NCBI GenBank assembly: GCA_937950605.1
Contig: CALFDA010000024.1
Span: 1 to 31,445 of the forward strand
DNA: 31,445 bases
Source of the DNA: an uncultured PS1 clade bacterium
GTDB taxonomy: Bacteria; Pseudomonadota; Gammaproteobacteria; PS1; Pseudothioglobaceae
Reading direction: 5' to 3'
The first letter of the stretch is position 1. Each line of letters starts with the position of its first letter. The translations under genes were made by a program, and so were the position numbers. Below are positions 25,310-31,445 of the stretch, in pieces. The notes beneath the pieces were generated by a model. That model was not told the DNA's origin. It was given only the letters and a program-made list of their open reading frames with translations, and searched no databases.

Positions 25310-26329
25310 ATGAATGAACAAAAACAACAGGCGTTAAAAGCTGCCTTAGCACAGATTGATAAACAATTTGGCAAAGGTTCGGTGATGTTTCTAGGCGATG
25401 AGAAAGCTAATACTGACATTGAAGCCGTTTCAACGGGTAGTTTGAGTTTGGATATTGCCTTGGGTATTGGGGGTCTGCCAAGAGGGCGTATTGTTGAAAT
25501 CTATGGTCCTGAATCCTCTGGAAAAACAACGCTTACATTACATGCTATTGCTGAGACACAAAAACTCGGTGGTGCTGCTGCTTTTATTGATGCAGAACAT
25601 GCGCTAGATTCACAATATGCTAAAAAGTTAGGCATTAATACCGATGAATTATTAATTTCCCAGCCTGATACTGGCGAACAAGCGTTAGAAATTGCTGATA
25701 TGTTAGTGCGTTCGGGGGGCGTTGATATTGTAGTGATAGACTCTGTGGCTGCACTCACGCCAAAATCCGAAATTGAAGGAGAAATGGGTGCATCGCATTT
25801 GGGCTTGCAAGCGCGTTTGATGTCTCAGGCGTTAAGAAAACTAACCGCAAATATCAAAAAAACCAATACTATGGTGGTTTTTATCAACCAATTACGCATG
25901 AAAATTGGTGTGATGTTTGGCAATCCAGAAACTACTACAGGGGGCAATGCACTAAAGTTTTATGCCTCGGTGCGTTTGGATATTCGTCGTACGGGCGCAA
26001 TCAAAAAAGGTGATGAAATATTAGGCAACGAGACGCGTGTTAAGGTGTTAAAAAACAAAATAGCACCGCCCTTTAAGCAAGCGGAGTTTCAGATACTTTA
26101 TAATCAAGGCATCTCGCGCGAAAGTGAGATTATCGACTTGGGTGTAAAACATGGTTTTGTCGAAAAGGCTGGCGCATGGTATAGCGTGGGCGGTAAAAGG
26201 ATAGCACAAGGTAAAGATAATGCACGTGATTACTTAAAAGAGCATGCACAAATGAGTGCAGACTTGGAAGAAAAAATTAAACAAAAGGCACTTGCTCCAG
26301 AATACAACTCTAACAATGGTGCCAGATAA
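25310..26329 (+). CDS. recA: Recombinase RecA
   Basis: ATP-dependent strand-exchange protein for homologous recombination and repair, and co-protease for LexA where SOS exists. It has 339 residues. Walker A is GPESSGKTT from residue 66, followed by AAFIDAEHALD, the Walker B-like VDIVVIDSVAALTP, the L1 loop region EGEMGASHLGLQARLMSQAL, and the INQLRMKIGVMFGNPETTTG segment that contains L2. The C-terminal acidic tail is modest. GGAG at 25298-25301 is 8 nt from the ATG. recX overlaps its last 14 bases. Confidence 0.99.
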   Translation: MNEQKQQALKAALAQIDKQFGKGSVMFLGDEKANTDIEAVSTGSLSLDIALGIGGLPRGRIVEIYGPESSGKTTLTLHAIAETQKLGGAAAFIDAEHALDSQYAKKLGINTDELLISQPDTGEQALEIADMLVRSGGVDIVVIDSVAALTPKSEIEGEMGASHLGLQARLMSQALRKLTANIKKTNTMVVFINQLRMKIGVMFGNPETTTGGNALKFYASVRLDIRRTGAIKKGDEILGNETRVKVLKNKIAPPFKQAEFQILYNQGISRESEIIDLGVKHGFVEKAGAWYSVGGKRIAQGKDNARDYLKEHAQMSADLEEKIKQKALAPEYNSNNGAR

Positions 26330-26735
26330 GCGCGCTTATGATAGTGCGTTAAAGATGCTCGCCCGACGCGAGTGTTCTTATTTAGAGCTTTACAAAAAAC
26401 TCTCGAATATTTACCCAAAAGAGGAAGTAGAGCAAGCGTTAGAGACTCTCAGAAAACAAAATTATCAATCTGATGAGCGCTTTGCTAATGAACTCATTCG
26501 GACGCGATTTAACCAAGGCAAAGGATCAATTAAAATCGCTATGGATCTTAAGCAACAAGGCATTGAGAATTTTGATTTATCTGAGTATGATTTTTTTGCC
26601 TTAGCCAAGCAAGTGCGAATCGCTAAATATGGTGAGGCAATACCTAGCAATTATAAAGAAAAATACAAACAACAACGTTTTTTGCAATCTCGAGGGTTTG
26701 GATTCGACGAAATAAATAAAGCAATGCATGATTGA
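26316..26735 (+). CDS. recX: RecA regulatory protein RecX
   Basis: Caps RecA filaments and limits RecA activity. It has 139 residues, within the usual 130-170. It is built of three-helix repeats: YDSALKMLARRECSYLELYKKL is repeat one, the ALETLRKQNYQSDERFANELI segment (FANELIRTR is the family signature) repeat two, and QQRFLQSRGFGFDEINKAM the last. The ATG at 26316 overlaps the recA end, giving translational coupling; an earlier in-frame start deep inside recA is rejected. It converges with glcE across a 212-bp spacer. Confidence 0.93.
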   Translation: MVPDKRAYDSALKMLARRECSYLELYKKLSNIYPKEEVEQALETLRKQNYQSDERFANELIRTRFNQGKGSIKIAMDLKQQGIENFDLSEYDFFALAKQVRIAKYGEAIPSNYKEKYKQQRFLQSRGFGFDEINKAMHD

Positions 26736-26889
26736 TATTGTTACTTTCTTTAAAACAAAAACCAAATTTAGCGGCAAAGCAAATCAAAACAAGGAATTAT
26801 CGTTTTAATAATCGGAATACCTTAAACAATTAGCAAAAATCTCTGATGTTTAAAAAAATCGTTGAGGATTTAATTCATTTACGGTGATG

Positions 26890-26905
26890 TTTTTTACGTA
26901 AAAAA
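26890..26905. repeat. Perfect 16-bp AT palindrome in the recX-glcE spacer
   Basis: TTTTTTACGTAAAAAA reads the same on both strands and is followed by TTTTT, so an RNA hairpin with a 6-bp stem and ACGT loop could form. In this convergent spacer (26736-26947) it might act as a weak bidirectional terminator; there is no other good candidate there. It could also be chance in very AT-rich DNA. Confidence 0.35.
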
Positions 26906-26947
26906 TTTTTGATAATGTAAAAATCTACATCTTTATTAATCGTGATA

Positions 26948-27502
26948 TTAGGGACTAGTTAGAAAAATCCCATTTGGGTCAAAAACCTTTTTAAGTTTTT
27001 GCTCGATTTCGGTGCGCAATCTTGTAGTGTTGCTTGATTTTTTGGGCGGTGATAATTCACCAACATAGGCGCGTGGCATTACTTTAAAACTAATTTTTGT
27101 TAACATCGCCAAATATCCTTTTGAGCCAACCAACAGACGCGCAATATCATAGCCTGCAACATTTTTCATAACTTGTCCACCAAAATTTAACAACTCCCCC
27201 GTACCATCAATAATCTGAATGCCTAAAACGCTATCTGCGATATCTTGTCCGCCTCTTGCATACATTGCGCCAATACTTGTATTGTCGTTATCAGTATAAA
27301 AAGGCAAGGACTGATTGTTGTTCTTAAGTTGGTTTTTGATTTCTGCAATTGTTGTGCCCGCTTTGACAGTCATTACCAACTCTTGTGCATAATATTCAAC
27401 AATTCCAGAATAATTCAATAATTGAGTGTTGATATACAAACTGCTTGAGGTTGCAACTAAGTTTTGTAGTTGCTGAAGTCGCTTATCTTGTGTTGATTGC
27501 AT
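26948..27502 (-). CDS. glcE: Shortened glycolate oxidase subunit GlcE
   Basis: GlcE is the second FAD-type subunit of glycolate dehydrogenase GlcDEF, which oxidises glycolate to glyoxylate. Here only 184 residues are encoded, about half the E. coli length (350). The core FAD-domain signature is intact: SVLGIQIIDGTGELLNFGGQ, VMKNVAGYDIARLLVGSKG, then ISFKVMPR. Immediately after, the C-terminal family tail appears (KLKKVFDPNGIF), so about 150-170 residues of the cap domain are absent. The N-terminal phosphate-binding loop (GGxSK type) and the GPRR segment are also missing. The frame is open and the start overlaps the glcD stop as TAATG, so it is probably translated. It could be a decaying gene or a reduced accessory subunit. 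Confidence 0.8.
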   Translation of the reverse strand: MQSTQDKRLQQLQNLVATSSSLYINTQLLNYSGIVEYYAQELVMTVKAGTTIAEIKNQLKNNNQSLPFYTDNDNTSIGAMYARGGQDIADSVLGIQIIDGTGELLNFGGQVMKNVAGYDIARLLVGSKGYLAMLTKISFKVMPRAYVGELSPPKKSSNTTRLRTEIEQKLKKVFDPNGIFLTSP

Positions 27503-28932
27503 TAGAAACGCTCCAATTCTGGGTGTGGTAACTGTCCATGGTGCACATGCATAGCACCTAACTCAACACAGCGATGTAGCTCTGGTACCGCTTTGCCATG
27601 ATTAAGTAGCAATGCAGGGTCAAAAACTCGTTTAATTTTGTGAAAAATTTCTAATTCTTTATTATTGAATTGATGACACATAGCATCTAGTTTTTCTACT
27701 CCCACGCCATGCTCGCCCGTGACTGTGCCCCCCATATCAACGCTGAGTTTTAAAATTTCCAAGCCAAATGCTTCGGTTTTTTCTAGTTCACCTTCAATAT
27801 TTGCATCATACAAAATCAGAGGATGCAAATTGCCGTCTCCTGCATGAAAAACATTCGCCACTCTAAGTTGATATTTGTGGCTAAGTTCATTAATTTTCTC
27901 CAGCATATTCGCTAAATGGCGACGTGGTATGGTGCCGTCCATACAATAATAATCAGGCGACAATCTACCTACCGCGGGAAAAGCCGATTTACGTCCTTTC
28001 CATAAATTTATTCGTTCCTCTTCACTTGCAGATACTTTTAAACTAAATGCGTCTGATAAAATTTTTAATGCACTGTCAAGTTCGCTTTGTACTTGCTCCT
28101 TTGTACCATCTAATTCGCATAATAACAACGCCTGAGCATCTAATGGGTAACCCACACCTGCAAACTTTTCGGCAGCACTAATAGCAAATTTATCCATCAT
28201 CTCTAATCCCGCAGGGATAATCCCCGCGGTAATAATATCAGCCACTGCACTAGCGCAATCACGCACATTATGGTATGCCGCCATAACCACGCGCGCTAAT
28301 TCGGGTTTTGGTATAAGTTTCACACTAATCTCGGTTATGATACCCAGTAAACCCTCGGAACCATTCATCAACGCCAAAAGCCCCAAACCTTCATCTTGGC
28401 GACTAAGAACCAGTTCTTCGCCATCTATGGTTAGCATCTTAATCGCTTCAACATTATGCACAGTTAAACCGTATTTTAAACAGTGTACGCCGCCTGAATT
28501 TTCTGCTACATTGCCACCAATTGTACAAGCAATTTGGCTAGATGGATCTGGTGCGTAATACAAACCAAATGCGCTTACTGCCTCACTAATAGCAATATTT
28601 CTCGTACCTGGTTCAACCACTGCTATGCGTTTTTTAATATCTATTGATTTTATTTTGTTGAGTTTTGAAAGCCCTAACACAATACAATTTTCCAACGGCA
28701 TTGCACCACCCGCTAAACCCGTACCTGCGCCACGTGTAACCACAGGTGTGTTATGTGCTTTGCAAATTTTTAGTACTTGTTTAATTTGTGCAACATTTTG
28801 AGGTAATACTACCGCCAAAGGTTTTTGCCGATATACACTCAATCCATCACATTCAAATGGACGAGTGTTTTCCTCACCAGTAATAACATCGCCCTTATTT
28901 AAAGTTCGAGATAATTCGTAAATAATTGACAT
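27502..28932 (-). CDS. glcD: Glycolate oxidase FAD subunit GlcD
   Basis: Catalytic flavoprotein subunit of glycolate dehydrogenase, oxidising glycolate (or D-lactate in relatives) to the 2-oxo acid. It has 476 residues (E. coli 499). The FAD-binding PCMH domain has PVVTRGAGTGLAGGAMP, PDPSSQIACTIGGNVAENSG and NGSEGLLGIITEISVKL. The C-terminal FAD-oxidase domain has the metal/active-site VFHAGDGNLHPLI and GGTVTGEHGVGVEKL, with KRVFDPALLLNHGK at the end of the core. Coupled to glcE by TAATG and divergent from a glyoxylate aminotransferase, which supports glycolate as substrate. A minus-strand TATAAT ends 8 bases before the ATG; no Shine-Dalgarno sequence. Confidence 0.93.
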   Translation of the reverse strand: MSIIYELSRTLNKGDVITGEENTRPFECDGLSVYRQKPLAVVLPQNVAQIKQVLKICKAHNTPVVTRGAGTGLAGGAMPLENCIVLGLSKLNKIKSIDIKKRIAVVEPGTRNIAISEAVSAFGLYYAPDPSSQIACTIGGNVAENSGGVHCLKYGLTVHNVEAIKMLTIDGEELVLSRQDEGLGLLALMNGSEGLLGIITEISVKLIPKPELARVVMAAYHNVRDCASAVADIITAGIIPAGLEMMDKFAISAAEKFAGVGYPLDAQALLLCELDGTKEQVQSELDSALKILSDAFSLKVSASEEERINLWKGRKSAFPAVGRLSPDYYCMDGTIPRRHLANMLEKINELSHKYQLRVANVFHAGDGNLHPLILYDANIEGELEKTEAFGLEILKLSVDMGGTVTGEHGVGVEKLDAMCHQFNNKELEIFHKIKRVFDPALLLNHGKAVPELHRCVELGAMHVHHGQLPHPELERF

Positions 28933-28940
28933 GTGAAGTC

Positions 28941-28948
28941 ATTATAAT
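28941..28948. promoter_or_regulatory. Shared palindromic -10 between glcD (-) and the aminotransferase gene (+)
   Basis: ATTATAAT is self-complementary and gives TATAAT on both strands (28943-28948 plus, 28941-28946 minus). The minus copy ends 8 bases before the glcD ATG. For the plus-strand gene a second TATAAA at 28971-28976 is also possible. The spacer is 49 bp, so divergent expression is probably linked. -35 matches are poor. Confidence 0.45.
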
Positions 28949-28981
28949 GGTTTATTTGTTTTTTTAACCCTATAAATTATT

Positions 28982-30094
28982 ATGAAATCATTTAATCCAC
29001 CTATTAGAACCTTGATGGGACCTGGTCCGAGCGATGTGCATCATAGAATTTTGTCGGCTATGGCGCGTCCAACCATCGGACACCTTGACCCTGCTTTTGT
29101 TTCCATGATGAATGAAACTAAAGAGGGTTTAAAGGCTATTTTTCAAACTGAGAATGAATTGACAATGCCAGTTTCTGCGCCAGGTTCTGCGGGCATGGAA
29201 ACTTGTTTTACCAATTTGGTTGAGCCAGGCGACAAGGTTGTGGTTTGCATTAATGGTGTATTTGGCATGCGTATGAAAGAAAATATCACGCGTTTTGGTG
29301 GTGAAGCCATTGTGGTTGAAGATGAGTGGGGAAGTGCTGTCTCAACTGACAAAGTTGAACAAGCTTTAAAAGACAACAAAGATGCAAAAATTTTGGCATT
29401 TGTTCATGCAGAAACCTCAACAGGTGCGCGTTCAGATGCACAATCACTTTGTAAAATTGCGCATGATAATGGCTGTATTACGATTGTTGACGCTGTTACT
29501 TCATTAGCAGGCTGTGAGTTGCGTGTTGATGAGTGGGAAATTGATGCGATTTATTCGGGTACACAAAAATGCTTATCGGCAATGCCAGGCATTTCGCCTG
29601 TGAGTTTTAATGAGCGTGCTTTAAACAAATTGAAAAATCGTAAAACACCAGTTACGTCTTGGTTTTTGGATTTAAATCTAGTTATGGGGTATTGGGGTGA
29701 TGATGCACAACGCACTTACCACCACACTGCACCCGTTAATACTTTATATGGTTTGCATGAAGCTTTGGTTATGATTTTAGAAGAGGGTCTGGAAAATTCT
29801 TGGGCGCGCCATCAAAAAAATCACGAACTACTAAGAGATGGATTAGAGGCTATGGGCATTAGTTTTTTGGTCGATAAAGAAAACCGTCTGCCACAACTTA
29901 ACTCTGTGTTTATTCCGAAGGGTGTTGATGATGTGCAAGTGCGTTCTACATTACTCAATGACTATAACCTAGAAATTGGTGCAGGTCTTGGTGCTTATGC
30001 GGGTAAAGTTTGGCGTATTGGCTTAATGGGGCATGCTTGTAGAAAAGAGAATATTGCATTATGCTTGTCTGCACTAAAAGATACTTTGAAGTGA
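28982..30094 (+). CDS. Class V aminotransferase, alanine/serine-glyoxylate type
   Basis: PLP enzyme predicted to transfer an amino group to glyoxylate, making glycine. It has 370 residues. The N-terminus has the family-typical LMGPGPSDVHHRIL and RPTIGHLDPAF. The PLP site shows SAPGSAGMET, VHAETSTGA, D170 in IVDAVTSLAG, and the Schiff-base lysine K196 in YSGTQKCLSAMPGISP. Divergent from glcDE, so the three genes form a glycolate-to-glycine salvage route. Whether alanine or serine is the donor cannot be read from sequence alone; bacterial homologues are annotated both ways. No Shine-Dalgarno sequence before the ATG. Confidence 0.9.
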   Translation: MKSFNPPIRTLMGPGPSDVHHRILSAMARPTIGHLDPAFVSMMNETKEGLKAIFQTENELTMPVSAPGSAGMETCFTNLVEPGDKVVVCINGVFGMRMKENITRFGGEAIVVEDEWGSAVSTDKVEQALKDNKDAKILAFVHAETSTGARSDAQSLCKIAHDNGCITIVDAVTSLAGCELRVDEWEIDAIYSGTQKCLSAMPGISPVSFNERALNKLKNRKTPVTSWFLDLNLVMGYWGDDAQRTYHHTAPVNTLYGLHEALVMILEEGLENSWARHQKNHELLRDGLEAMGISFLVDKENRLPQLNSVFIPKGVDDVQVRSTLLNDYNLEIGAGLGAYAGKVWRIGLMGHACRKENIALCLSALKDTLK

Positions 30095-30126
30095 ATATGA
30101 CTAAACTGCGCTACCCTTAAAATATT

Positions 30127-30156
30127 AAAAAAAGTGCGATTAAACGAAACGCACTT
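30127..30156 (-). terminator. Terminator of the ferredoxin gene (minus strand)
   Basis: On the minus strand AAGTGCG (30156-30150) pairs with CGCACTT (30138-30132) across an 11-nt loop and runs into a T-tract (30133-30127). It lies 37 bases beyond the ferredoxin stop. It would also separate this gene from the convergent aminotransferase gene. Confidence 0.75.
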
Positions 30157-30192
30157 GTCTACAAAAAATTTAAGATTTTAGCAAATAAAAAA

Positions 30193-30426
30193 CTATTTTA
30201 ATTTTGCTAACAACTCTTCTCTAGTTTCAATATGATTAGGGTCAGGCAGGCAACAGTCTACTGGGCAAACCTCAACACACTGAGGTTCATCAAAATGCCC
30301 AACGCATTCTGTGCATTTATCAGGATTAATCTCATATATATCATCGCCCATATAAATCGCTTCATTTGGACATTCTGGTTCACAAACATCGCAATTAATG
30401 CATTCATCAGTAATGAACAATGACAT
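30193..30426 (-). CDS. YfhL-type 2[4Fe-4S] ferredoxin
   Basis: Small cytosolic electron carrier of 77 residues with two cluster motifs. The first is C9-x2-C12-x2-C15-x3-C19-P. The second is C38-x2-C41, an 8-residue insertion, then C50-x3-C54-P. That insertion in cluster two is typical of the Allochromatium/YfhL-type low-potential ferredoxins. Extra cysteines at 58 and 59 follow. The start MSLFITDECINC is set by AAGGAA, 8 nt upstream, and by close similarity to the E. coli YfhL N-terminus; a longer in-frame reading upstream is rejected. The partner enzyme is unknown. A minus-strand TATAAT at 30514-30519 may be its -10. Confidence 0.92.
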   Translation of the reverse strand: MSLFITDECINCDVCEPECPNEAIYMGDDIYEINPDKCTECVGHFDEPQCVEVCPVDCCLPDPNHIETREELLAKLK

Positions 30427-30610
30427 AATTTTTTCCTTAAGTTTGTTGTAAAAAACAGCGGGAATTTTACTGTAGTCCGCATTAACTAAACCCATTATTT
30501 TTTAAAGGCTAATATTATATTTCCCTAATTAAAAAATTTAATAATCGTGTTTTTATATTTAGCAAGGTGTATCTTTTGGTAACATGCTAATTTTTACTAC
30601 ATTTTTACCT

Positions 30611-31445
30611 ATGCGCCTTTTAACCTTATTTTTTGCTTTGTTTTTATCGCTTCAATCTCATGCACAACCTAAATTAGAAGATGGTCTATATGCGAAGATG
30701 CGTACTAATCGAGGTAGTATTATTATCAAACTTGCTTTTGAAAAAGCACCACTAACTGTTATTAATTTTGTCGGTTTGGCTGAGGGCACAAAACACTCTA
30801 ATATTAATACAGGAAAACCTTTCTATAATGGCTTAACTTTTCACCGCGTTATTAAAGATTTTATGATTCAAGGTGGAGACCCAGAAGCTAATGGCACAGG
30901 TGGACCAGGTTATCAATTTGTCGATGAAATTACCGATTTAAAACACGATAAAGCTGGTACCTTGTCAATGGCGAACTCAGGTCCAAATACTAATGGTTCA
31001 CAATTTTTTATTACTCATAATCCCACACCACATTTAGATGGTCTACATACGGTTTTTGGTCATGTGGTTAAAGGCATGGGGGTTGTTAACCGTATTAAAA
31101 AAGATGATTTTATCCGTAAAATAAAAATACTTCGCATTGGCGAAAAAGCCAAAAATTTTCAAACTGATGAAGCAGCATTCCAAGCACAAAATAAAAAATA
31201 TCTAAATAAACATCGTGAAAAAATTATCAAATTCGTTAAAGATAATTATCCAAAAGCACAAGTTACAGACGATGGTTATTTTGTGCAGATTGATCAGATA
31301 GGCTCTAACAAAAAACCCATTAAAGGCGACTCGGTGATAGTTAATTTATCAGCTAAACTAGATGACGGAACAATACTACAAAAAGCAGACAGACCATTTA
31401 CTTTTCGGGCTGGTTTAAATAAAACAGGAATTAAAGTAATTGACC
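30611..31445 (+). CDS. Exported peptidyl-prolyl isomerase: cyclophilin plus FKBP-like domain (3' end outside window)
   Basis: Predicted periplasmic proline isomerase, 278 codons visible and still open at the window edge. A signal peptide (RLLTLFFALFLSLQSHA, cut near residue 18) leads into a cyclophilin domain (about 22-177) with the catalytic F77-H-R79, FMIQGGDP (84-91) and ANSGPNTNGSQFFIT (from 121). A charged linker follows, and from about residue 220 an FKBP-type pattern appears: GYFVQIDQIGSNKKPIKGDS, then VIVNLSAKLDDGTILQ and RPFTFRAG with a following KVID. E. coli PpiA has only the cyclophilin part. ATG 30584 is an in-frame alternative; neither start has a clear ribosome-binding site. 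The cyclophilin call is firm; the FKBP call is a motif inference on a cut-off domain. Confidence 0.85.
   Translation, partial: MRLLTLFFALFLSLQSHAQPKLEDGLYAKMRTNRGSIIIKLAFEKAPLTVINFVGLAEGTKHSNINTGKPFYNGLTFHRVIKDFMIQGGDPEANGTGGPGYQFVDEITDLKHDKAGTLSMANSGPNTNGSQFFITHNPTPHLDGLHTVFGHVVKGMGVVNRIKKDDFIRKIKILRIGEKAKNFQTDEAAFQAQNKKYLNKHREKIIKFVKDNYPKAQVTDDGYFVQIDQIGSNKKPIKGDSVIVNLSAKLDDGTILQKADRPFTFRAGLNKTGIKVID

Noticed and set aside
28926..28948. TTGACA with TATAAT as a consensus plus-strand promoter
   Set aside because: The spacer is only 11 nt, too short for sigma-70 promoters; TTGACA lies inside the glcD start region and is probably chance.
1..31445. CRISPR arrays, insertion sequences, prophage or defence islands
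   Set aside because: No regularly spaced repeats, transposase or integrase motifs, or terminal inverted repeats were seen; nearly all DNA is accounted for by housekeeping and metabolic genes.

Overview
The window is an AT-rich bacterial chromosome segment with dense, mostly co-directional genes and no insertion sequence, prophage, CRISPR array or rRNA. The tuf-tRNATrp-secE-nusG-rplKAJL-rpoBC order, a three-helix SecE and a YfhL-type ferredoxin point to a gammaproteobacterium. A soxXYZA-soxK thiosulfate-oxidation cluster, together with glycolate-salvage genes expected in a RuBisCO-using autotroph, suggests a SUP05/Thioglobus-type sulfur oxidiser, free-living or a bathymodioline-type symbiont. 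This placement is inferred from gene content and composition; no search was run. Intact recA, recX and comEC argue against the most reduced vesicomyid clam symbionts, which from memory are reported to lack recA.

Bases 1-12388 form the transcription/translation block: the end of tuf with a strong terminator, tRNA-Trp, secE, nusG, rplK, rplA, rplJ, rplL, rpoB and rpoC. RNA control elements can be read by eye: a likely L1 autoregulatory site before rplK, an L10-type leader plus a terminator-like hairpin before rplJ, and an attenuator-like hairpin plus a second hairpin between rplL and rpoB. After rpoC the usual rpsL-rpsG-fusA run is absent. Bases 12540-16494 instead hold trpE and then soxX, soxY, soxZ, soxA and soxK, closed by a very strong terminator. 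A 352-bp spacer follows, with a compact predicted RNA fold and a possible 25-codon ORF, and then dnaE (16893-20369).

Bases 20350-25256 are on the minus strand: ribD and coaBC overlap, then after a very AT-rich 286-325 bp spacer comes comEC, whose 3' end overlaps dnaE tail to tail. The spacer carries a perfect DnaA box facing a one-mismatch inverted copy. recA and recX (25310-26735, +) diverge from ribD. They converge on glcE and glcD (26948-28932, -), which diverge from a class V aminotransferase (28982-30094, +). This last trio would oxidise glycolate to glyoxylate and transaminate it to glycine, the salvage route for the RuBisCO oxygenase product. glcE is drastically shortened. A YfhL-like ferredoxin (-) and a truncated exported prolyl isomerase (+) end the window. 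The isomerase appears to join a cyclophilin to an FKBP-like domain.

The items most worth following up are the cyclophilin-FKBP fusion, the miniaturised GlcE, the structured spacer upstream of dnaE, the DnaA-box pair, and the recurring TATA-near-ATG starts that lack a Shine-Dalgarno sequence.
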